Below, one piece after another: positions 58,282-64,000 of a DNA stretch of 64,000 bases. Each line of letters starts with the position of its first letter. Within the stretch, counting starts at the first letter, position 1. This DNA is from Desulfovibrio desulfuricans. GTDB lineage: Bacteria > Desulfobacterota > Desulfovibrionia > Desulfovibrionales > Desulfovibrionaceae. The notes beneath the pieces are model-generated. The model worked only from the letters and a program-made list of their open reading frames with translations. It did no database searches and had not been told where the DNA came from. A program made the translations under genes and the position numbers. The stretch is from the NCBI RefSeq assembly GCF_004801255.1, contig NZ_CP036295.1:2938001-3002000 (forward strand), in the 5' to 3' direction.

Positions 58282-61258
58282 TGATAAGATAAAAATTAAG
58301 GATCTTTGCGGGGATATCTCGCAGGACTCCAAGGATGTACTGCGTGCCGCGCGTGAGCTCGGCCTGCCGGTAAAATCCGCTACCGGTTCCGTCACCTCAG
58401 AGGAGGCCACTCGCTTGCGCGATTACTTTGCCGAACAAAAACAGGTTGATGCGGAGCGCACCGGTTCGCACCCCAGCGTTATAGTACGCCGCCGCCGCAA
58501 GGACTCCCCGCAGGAAGCGGAATCCGCAGCGCAGGCGGCCCCCGCTGCCGCGCCGGTCAAGCCTGACGCCCCCAAGGAAAATACCTCCGTGGCCGAGCCC
58601 GTGGCCGAAGCCGCCCTCGCCGCTCCGGTGGAAAAGCCCGTTGCGCCCAGGGCGCAGGTTGCAGAAGCACAGGCCGCCCCCGCTGCCGAGCCCAAGGCGC
58701 GCATCGTCAAACCTGCCAAGGTTATTTCGCCCGCCCGCGTCATCAGCCGCCCCAGCGACCGCACAGAAGCCGAGGCCGAAGCCCCGGTCGCGCCTGCTGC
58801 CCCGGTTGTCGAAGCCCCCGCGGCTGCACCGGCCGCCGTTGCGGAAACCCCGGTGGAAAAATCCCAGGCCGACAAGGCTGAACAGCAGGACAAGGCCGCC
58901 AAGGCCGCCCGCGTGGCGCGCCCCGACGCCTCGGCCATGCCCGAAGGTTCCTCCGCGCCCACGCTGCCGCAGCGCGCGCCCGAGTCCCGCGTTACCGAAG
59001 CTGGCAACAGCGACGACGGCGCGGTTGTCCGTCGCGCTCCGCGCGGCGAGGCCCCCTCGGCCCCGCAGGTTCGCATCATTTCCCGCCCTGTGCCCGGCGC
59101 CGCTCCCCAGCAGGAAGCCCGCCCCGCACGCACGGGCGACAGCCGCCCCGGCGGCTATGGCGCGCCCAGAGACGGCGCAGGCAGACCGCCCCGTCCCGGC
59201 GGCTTCCGTCCCGGCGGCGATGGACGCCCCGGCGGCGCTCCGCGTCCGGCTGGCGGCCCCCGTCCCGCTGGTCCTGCTGGCGGCTTTGGGCAGCAGGCTG
59301 CGCCTGCCTCGCCCTCTGACACCCGCGACGGACAGAGCAAAAAGAAACGCCTCAAGGGTCGCCGCACCGTTGATTTTCAGCAGGGTGATTTCGGTCGCCG
59401 CACCGACGACGACGACAGCGGTCGTTTGAACAGGGGCAAGGGGCGTCGCAAGACCGGCCGTTCGGCGGTCGTGCCGCAGTCCACCCAGCCCCTCAAGGCG
59501 GCCAAGCGCAAGATCCGCATTACCGAAGCCATCCGTGTCGCCGACATGGCCCACCAGATGGGCCTTAAGGCCAACGAGATCATCAAGGTCCTGTTTGGTC
59601 TCGGCATCATGGCCACCATCAACCAGACCCTGGATATCGACACCGCCACGCTTGTGGCCGCCGAGTTTGGGTACGAAGTTGAAAAAATCGGCTTTTCTGA
59701 AGACGATTATCTGGTGCCCAAGGAAGTGGACGCGCCCGAAAGCCTCAAACCGCGTCCGCCTGTGGTCACCATCATGGGTCACGTTGACCACGGCAAAACC
59801 TCGCTGCTCGACGCCATACGCAAGTCCAACGTCACCAGCGGCGAAGCCGGCGGCATCACCCAGCACATCGGCGCATACCACGTAAAGACCAAGCGCGGCG
59901 AAATCGTGTTTCTTGACACTCCCGGCCACGAAGCCTTCACGGCCATGCGCGCCCGTGGCGCTCAGGTGACAGACCTTGTTATTCTTGTGGTTGCCGCCGA
60001 CGACGGCGTCATGGAGCAGACCCGCGAAGCCATCAACCACTCCCGCGCCGCCAATGTGCCTATCATGGTGGCCGTGAACAAAATGGACAAACCCGGCGCC
60101 GACCCTGACCGCGTGCTGCGCGAGCTGGCCGAGCTGGGCCTGCAGGCCGAAGAATGGGGCGGCGACACCATTGTGGCCAAGGTTTCGGCCAAGAGCCGCA
60201 TGGGTCTCGACGAGCTGCTCGAAATGGTTGCCCTGCAGTCCGAAATCATGGAACTCAAGGCAAACCCCGACAAGCCCGCCCGTGGTCACATTGTGGAAGC
60301 CAAGCTCGACAAGGGCCGGGGACCCATCGCCACGGTGCTCATTCAGGAAGGTACGTTGCGCCAGGGCGACAGCTTTGTGTGCGGCACCTTCTCTGGCCGC
60401 GTGCGCGCGCTCATGAGCGACCAGGGCAAAAAGGTCAAGGATGCAGGCCCCTCGCTGCCTGTTGAAGTGCAGGGTTTTGAAGGCGTGCCTGAAGCCGGTG
60501 AGGAATTCTTTGTGGTCACCGACGAAAAGGTCGCCCGCCGCATCGCCGATTCGCGCGCCGTCAAGCAGCGCGAACGCGACCTTGCCTCCGAGTCGCGCGT
60601 CACCCTTGAGACCTTCCTGTCGCAGCGCAAGTCCGATCAGGAGACCCTGACCCTCAACCTTGTGGTCAAAGCCGACGTGCAGGGCAGTCTCGAAGCCATT
60701 ACCGAGGCCCTCAACAAGCAGAGCACCGACAAGGTGCGCATCAACGTGGTGCACGGCGGCACAGGCGCTATCACGGAATCCGACATTCTGCTGGCCTCCG
60801 CCTCGCAGGCCATCATCATCGGCTTCAACGTGCGGCCCACCTCCAAGATCAAGGATGTGGCCGACCACGAAAACGTGGATATCCGCTTTTACGAAATCAT
60901 TTACAAGCTCGTGGACGATATCAAAAGCGCCATGGCGGGCATGCTTGCCCCTGTGCAGCGCGAGGTGTACCTGGGTCAGGCCGAAGTGCGCGATACCTTC
61001 AGCGTGCCCAAAGTGGGGCTTATCGCCGGTTCGTATGTGGCCGACGGCAAAATCGCCCGCAATGCCGGTGTACGCCTGCTGCGCGACGGCGTGGTTGTCT
61101 ACACGGGCAAGATCTCGTCGCTCAAGCGCTTCAAGGATGACGCCAAGGAAGTCGTCAAGGGCAACGAATGCGGCGTGGGTCTTGAGAACTTTAACGACGT
61201 AAAGATCGGCGACATCATCGAAGCCTTTGAAACTGTCGAAGAGGCCGCCACTCTCTAA
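58274..61258 (+). CDS. infB: Translation initiation factor IF-2
   Basis: This 994-residue GTPase delivers initiator tRNA. The N-terminal IF2N motif ([20 protein letters not shown]) is followed by a very long Ala/Pro/Glu then Gly/Arg/Pro-rich low-complexity region (about 75-370) and a second IF2N domain (about 420). The G domain has GHVDHGKT (about 502), DTPGHEA and NKMD, and C-terminal domains II-IV follow. The long flexible N-terminus explains its size beyond the E. coli 890. Confidence 0.97.
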   Translation: MSDDKIKIKDLCGDISQDSKDVLRAARELGLPVKSATGSVTSEEATRLRDYFAEQKQVDAERTGSHPSVIVRRRRKDSPQEAESAAQAAPAAAPVKPDAPKENTSVAEPVAEAALAAPVEKPVAPRAQVAEAQAAPAAEPKARIVKPAKVISPARVISRPSDRTEAEAEAPVAPAAPVVEAPAAAPAAVAETPVEKSQADKAEQQDKAAKAARVARPDASAMPEGSSAPTLPQRAPESRVTEAGNSDDGAVVRRAPRGEAPSAPQVRIISRPVPGAAPQQEARPARTGDSRPGGYGAPRDGAGRPPRPGGFRPGGDGRPGGAPRPAGGPRPAGPAGGFGQQAAPASPSDTRDGQSKKKRLKGRRTVDFQQGDFGRRTDDDDSGRLNRGKGRRKTGRSAVVPQSTQPLKAAKRKIRITEAIRVADMAHQMGLKANEIIKVLFGLGIMATINQTLDIDTATLVAAEFGYEVEKIGFSEDDYLVPKEVDAPESLKPRPPVVTIMGHVDHGKTSLLDAIRKSNVTSGEAGGITQHIGAYHVKTKRGEIVFLDTPGHEAFTAMRARGAQVTDLVILVVAADDGVMEQTREAINHSRAANVPIMVAVNKMDKPGADPDRVLRELAELGLQAEEWGGDTIVAKVSAKSRMGLDELLEMVALQSEIMELKANPDKPARGHIVEAKLDKGRGPIATVLIQEGTLRQGDSFVCGTFSGRVRALMSDQGKKVKDAGPSLPVEVQGFEGVPEAGEEFFVVTDEKVARRIADSRAVKQRERDLASESRVTLETFLSQRKSDQETLTLNLVVKADVQGSLEAITEALNKQSTDKVRINVVHGGTGAITESDILLASASQAIIIGFNVRPTSKIKDVADHENVDIRFYEIIYKLVDDIKSAMAGMLAPVQREVYLGQAEVRDTFSVPKVGLIAGSYVADGKIARNAGVRLLRDGVVVYTGKISSLKRFKDDAKEVVKGNECGVGLENFNDVKIGDIIEAFETVEEAATL

Positions 61259-61453
61259 CACCGAGATATACGGAAGGGAGGCCGCACCCCCGGCCTCCCT
61301 TCCTCTTTTGGCAGCCTGCCCGCCGGCAACGTCAGGCATGGCCCAAGTATCTGCATCTGGCCGCGCTCGGCTACGGTTTCAAGGCACTGTCGCCGCCTCC
61401 CCCCGCAGCGCGACAATCCTGCAAACGCCTGCCGCCCGGCGGGAATCCAGCCT

Positions 61454-61750
61454 ATGACCATGTTTATGGCGGTTCTTACCGTAGAATTCAGCCTGAACGG
61501 CAACGACAACCTCAAGGCAAAACGCCGCGTTGCCAACAGCCTGAAACAGAAAACAAGAAACAAATTTAATGTCGCCATTGCCGAAGCGGGAACAGAAGAC
61601 AGCCTGACCCTGCTGCGCTTGGCGGTAGTGTCCATTTCAAACAGCGAAACGCATCTGCGCAGCCGCATGGACAAGTGCGCGCTCATGATGGAAGCGGTTT
61701 GCCCCGAAGAAATGGTTGACAGCCAGGTGGAGATATATGCAGCCGACTGA
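61454..61750 (+). CDS. ylxP: DUF503 (YlxP-like) protein
   Basis: This 98-residue protein has MAVLTVEFSLNGNDNLKAKRRVANSLKQK and FNVAIAEAGTEDS, the family signature. YlxP is encoded in translation operons and has been linked to ribosome assembly. A 195-base gap follows infB. It overlaps the DHH-family gene by 14 bases. Confidence 0.9.
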   Translation: MTMFMAVLTVEFSLNGNDNLKAKRRVANSLKQKTRNKFNVAIAEAGTEDSLTLLRLAVVSISNSETHLRSRMDKCALMMEAVCPEEMVDSQVEIYAAD

Positions 61751-62753
61751 ACTTATTCCCCAGTGCTTCCGCCAGGGAGCGGAGCGTATGGCCAGGGCCT
61801 TTGGCGAGCTGGATCAGGTCATTGTGGCCGCCCATGTGAATCCCGACGGCGACGCCGCTGGGGCCGTGGCGGCTGCATGCCATGTGCTGCGCTCCATGGG
61901 CAAGGAAATAATGGCCTACGCACAGCCCGGACTGCCCGGCTACCTCGATTTTTTCCCCATGCCCGTCGTGGTGCACACCACGCTGGAGCACCCGCCCTTC
62001 ACGCCCCGCTGCGCCCTGCTGCTTGACTGCGGCGAGCCCGACCGCCTTGGCCGCGAGCTGGCGGCGCGACTGCCCGGGCTTGTGACCGTGAACATCGACC
62101 ACCATCTCGGCAGCGACGGCATGGGCAGCGCGGCCAACTGGGTTGAACCCCGCGCGGCGGCAACTGCCCAGCTTATGGCCTACGTGGCCCTTGCCGCTGG
62201 CCTGCCCCTCACGGGCGACCTGGCCACAGCGGTGGCGCTGGGCATCATTACCGACACCGGCGGGTTTTGCCACGGCAACACCAGCGCCGACGTACTCTAC
62301 CTTACGGCCCACATGGTTGAACACGGCTGCGATATCGCCCTGCTGCGCGAACGCCTTGAAAACACCTGGAGCCGAGGCCGCCTGACCCTTTGGGGGCAGC
62401 TGCTGCAACGGGCGCGCCTTGAGCGCGGCGGCAGCGTGTGCTTTTGCCCCGTGTATCTTGAAGACCTGCGCAAATGCGGGGCCCTCAAGGAAGACCTTGA
62501 AGGCTTTGTGGAACAGCTGCGCCGCCTGCGCGGCGTGCATGTGGCGGCCGTTCTGCGCGAGGATTCGCCCGGCAGCTGCAAGTTCAGCCTGCGCTCATAC
62601 GGCTCGGTGGATGTACGCGCGGCGGCGGCCCGGCTGGGCGGCGGCGGCCACCGCAACGCCGCTGGCGGCACGGTGCGCTCGCCCATGGATGCTGCAAGCG
62701 TGCATCTGCTGGACGCCATTGCCGCCGAGCTGGACGAAGAAGGCGTGGCCTGA
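61737..62753 (+). CDS. nrnA: DHH/DHHA1 phosphoesterase (NrnA-like nanoRNase)
   Basis: This 338-residue enzyme probably degrades short oligonucleotides and pAp. It has VIVAAHVNPDGDAAGAVAA, CALLLDCGEPDRLG, NIDHHLGSDGMG and TDTGGFCHGNTS, the four metal-binding motifs. The C-terminal DHHA1 RNA-binding loop is LGGGGHRNAAG. GGAG just upstream favours ATG 61737. It overlaps ylxP and lies before truB. Confidence 0.92.
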   Translation: MQPTELIPQCFRQGAERMARAFGELDQVIVAAHVNPDGDAAGAVAAACHVLRSMGKEIMAYAQPGLPGYLDFFPMPVVVHTTLEHPPFTPRCALLLDCGEPDRLGRELAARLPGLVTVNIDHHLGSDGMGSAANWVEPRAAATAQLMAYVALAAGLPLTGDLATAVALGIITDTGGFCHGNTSADVLYLTAHMVEHGCDIALLRERLENTWSRGRLTLWGQLLQRARLERGGSVCFCPVYLEDLRKCGALKEDLEGFVEQLRRLRGVHVAAVLREDSPGSCKFSLRSYGSVDVRAAAARLGGGGHRNAAGGTVRSPMDAASVHLLDAIAAELDEEGVA

Positions 62754-62868
62754 CCAGCCGGATAACGGACAATTGCCCGCATGGCGTTTTTGGGGTCTGC
62801 CCAGAAAGCTTTGACGACGATATTTTTTTGACTTATGCCCGCTCTGCGGCTAAGGTAAGAACTTGCGT

Positions 62869-63882
62869 ATGAGTATGACCAAAGCGGCTGTTGCCGCACC
62901 CAGCACCACAGACCGGCAGCCGGAAAAACGCTCCGGGGCGGCCCAGTTGCCCCAGCAGCACGGCATCCTGGTGTTGCGCAAGCCCTCCGGGCCCTCGTCG
63001 GCCCGCTGTCTCACCGCCATCAAGCGCCTGGGACAAAAAAAAATAGGGCATGCGGGCACGCTCGACCCTTTGGCGTCGGGCGTACTGCTGGTTCTGCTTG
63101 GGCAGGCCACCAAGCTTTCCGGCCATTTGCTGGCCGGGGGCGGCAAGGTGTACAGCGGTACCCTGCGGCTGGGCCAGACCACCGACACCTGGGATATTGA
63201 GGGCAAGGTGGTGGCCGAAGCGCCGTGGCAGCATGTGAGCGAGGCTGACGTGCGCCGTGAGATAGCTGCATGGCTTGCGCTTACCGAACAGCCCGTTCCG
63301 CCGTATTCGGCGGCCAAGCATGAGGGGCAGCCGCTGTACAAACTGGCGCGCAAGGGCGTGGACGCCCCTGCCAAGGTCAAACGCATGCAAATTTCACTGG
63401 CGGAAACCCTCGATGTGAGGCTTCCGCTTGTGAGCTTTCGGGTCGCTTGTAGTTCTGGCACCTATATACGCTCCCTGGCCCACAGCTTGGGGACGCGCTT
63501 AGGGTGCGGAGCCGTGCTCACAGAACTGACCCGGGAGTATAGTCACCCCTTCGGCCTCGACGTGGCCCGCGACCCTGCGGACTTCACGGCTGACCCCGCC
63601 CTGTTGCCAGGTTGCGTGCGCCCCATTGCAGAGGCGCTGCCCCACTGGCGCAAGGTTGAGCTCACGCCGGATGAAGCGGCTCGCGTGCGCAATGGCATTG
63701 CCGTGCCCTGCCGCCCCGATGCGCCCGCCAACGCGGATGCACCGGAGCAAGGCGCAACGGCTGCCGAGCCTGTGGAAGGCTTTGCGCTGCTGCTGGAACA
63801 GGGCACTGCCCTGGCCCTGGCGCAGCTCGAAGCCACGCCTGCGGGACCATGTTGGACCGTGTTGCGGGGACTTTGGAACTAA
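62869..63882 (+). CDS. truB: tRNA pseudouridine(55) synthase TruB
   Basis: This enzyme of about 337 residues makes pseudouridine 55 in tRNA. GILVLRKPSGPSSARCL, the catalytic aspartate in GHAGTLDPLASGVL, and ACSSGTYIRSLAHSLG are conserved. An N-terminal stretch of about 30 extra residues is present. ATG 62869 is chosen; a TTG at 62863 has a better-spaced AAGG. Confidence 0.95.
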   Translation: MSMTKAAVAAPSTTDRQPEKRSGAAQLPQQHGILVLRKPSGPSSARCLTAIKRLGQKKIGHAGTLDPLASGVLLVLLGQATKLSGHLLAGGGKVYSGTLRLGQTTDTWDIEGKVVAEAPWQHVSEADVRREIAAWLALTEQPVPPYSAAKHEGQPLYKLARKGVDAPAKVKRMQISLAETLDVRLPLVSFRVACSSGTYIRSLAHSLGTRLGCGAVLTELTREYSHPFGLDVARDPADFTADPALLPGCVRPIAEALPHWRKVELTPDEAARVRNGIAVPCRPDAPANADAPEQGATAAEPVEGFALLLEQGTALALAQLEATPAGPCWTVLRGLWN

Positions 63883-63906
63883 CCCCGACTATCAAGGAGT
63901 ACTGCT

Positions 63907-64000
63907 GTGGTAATGGATGCCAGCGACAAGAAAGCCGTTATTGATGCCCACGCCAAACACGAGGGCGATACCGGTTCTCCGGAAGTTCAGGTGGCCCTGC
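63907..64000 (+). CDS. rpsO: Ribosomal protein S15, 5' end (partial)
   Basis: GTG at 63907 has AAGGAG 7 bases upstream. The 31 visible codons read as a start VMDASDKKAVIDAHAK then GDTGSPEVQVAL, the conserved S15 N-terminus. The gene runs off the right edge. Its place after truB is the usual order. An ATG at 63913 is an alternative start. Confidence 0.93.
   Translation, partial: MVMDASDKKAVIDAHAKHEGDTGSPEVQVAL

Noticed and set aside
58397..61339. Long minus-strand frame (980 codons) opposite infB
   Set aside because: It is a complement shadow of the infB gene with low-complexity Gly/His/Arg content.

Overview
The window looks like the chromosome of a sulfate-reducing deltaproteobacterium of the Desulfovibrio type. 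The evidence is the style of the gene content: a TunR-type tungstate/molybdate regulator built on a recombinase fold, several chemotaxis receptors, a VorB-type 2-oxoacid:ferredoxin oxidoreductase, a TSUP anion permease and high-GC coding sequence. I saw no insertion sequence, prophage, CRISPR array, tRNA or rRNA.

Region 1 (1-7.4 kb) holds the 5' end of an HD-domain gene, a VOC-fold protein, a large chemotaxis receptor, a glycosyltransferase pair (DUF6056 membrane protein plus GtrB-like enzyme) and a lower-GC DUF6765 gene.

Region 2 (7.5-17.7 kb) is the centrepiece, a complete structural cluster for iron-only nitrogenase. The minus-strand order is anfH-nifI1-nifI2-anfD-anfG-anfK. A divergent anfO lies on one side and an AnfA/NifA-type sigma-54 activator on the other. 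AnfD keeps C49/C75/C138 for the P-cluster and C257/H423 for the cofactor. A sigma-54 promoter and a GTAC-N6-GTAC box lie upstream of anfH. No nifB, nifEN or Mo-nitrogenase structural genes are in the window, so FeFe-cofactor assembly must use genes elsewhere.

Region 3 (17.7-28.2 kb) deals with signalling and oxyanions. It has a sensor kinase with an NtrC-like regulator, a sigma-54 promoter facing a small membrane protein and a TSUP permease, a diguanylate cyclase, modABC, and a TunR-like regulator (recombinase-like domain plus two TOBE domains) divergent from modA. Placing Mo/W uptake and sensing beside a Mo-independent nitrogenase suggests a metal-responsive nitrogen-fixation region.

Region 4 (28.4-50 kb) is mostly core: a radical SAM protein, the cell-shape set mreB-mreC-mreD-mrdA-mrdB plus bactofilin, gapA, fumC, the 2-oxoacid:ferredoxin oxidoreductase (delta-alpha-beta-gamma), queA, coaBC with an orphan low-complexity gene, a split LysO-type exporter, a HEAT-like protein and cstA.

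Region 5 (50.5-64 kb) holds a TPP riboswitch with terminator before thiS-thiG-thiH-thiF, another chemotaxis receptor, and the translation operon rimP-nusA-ylxR-infB-ylxP-nrnA-truB-rpsO, which runs off the right edge.
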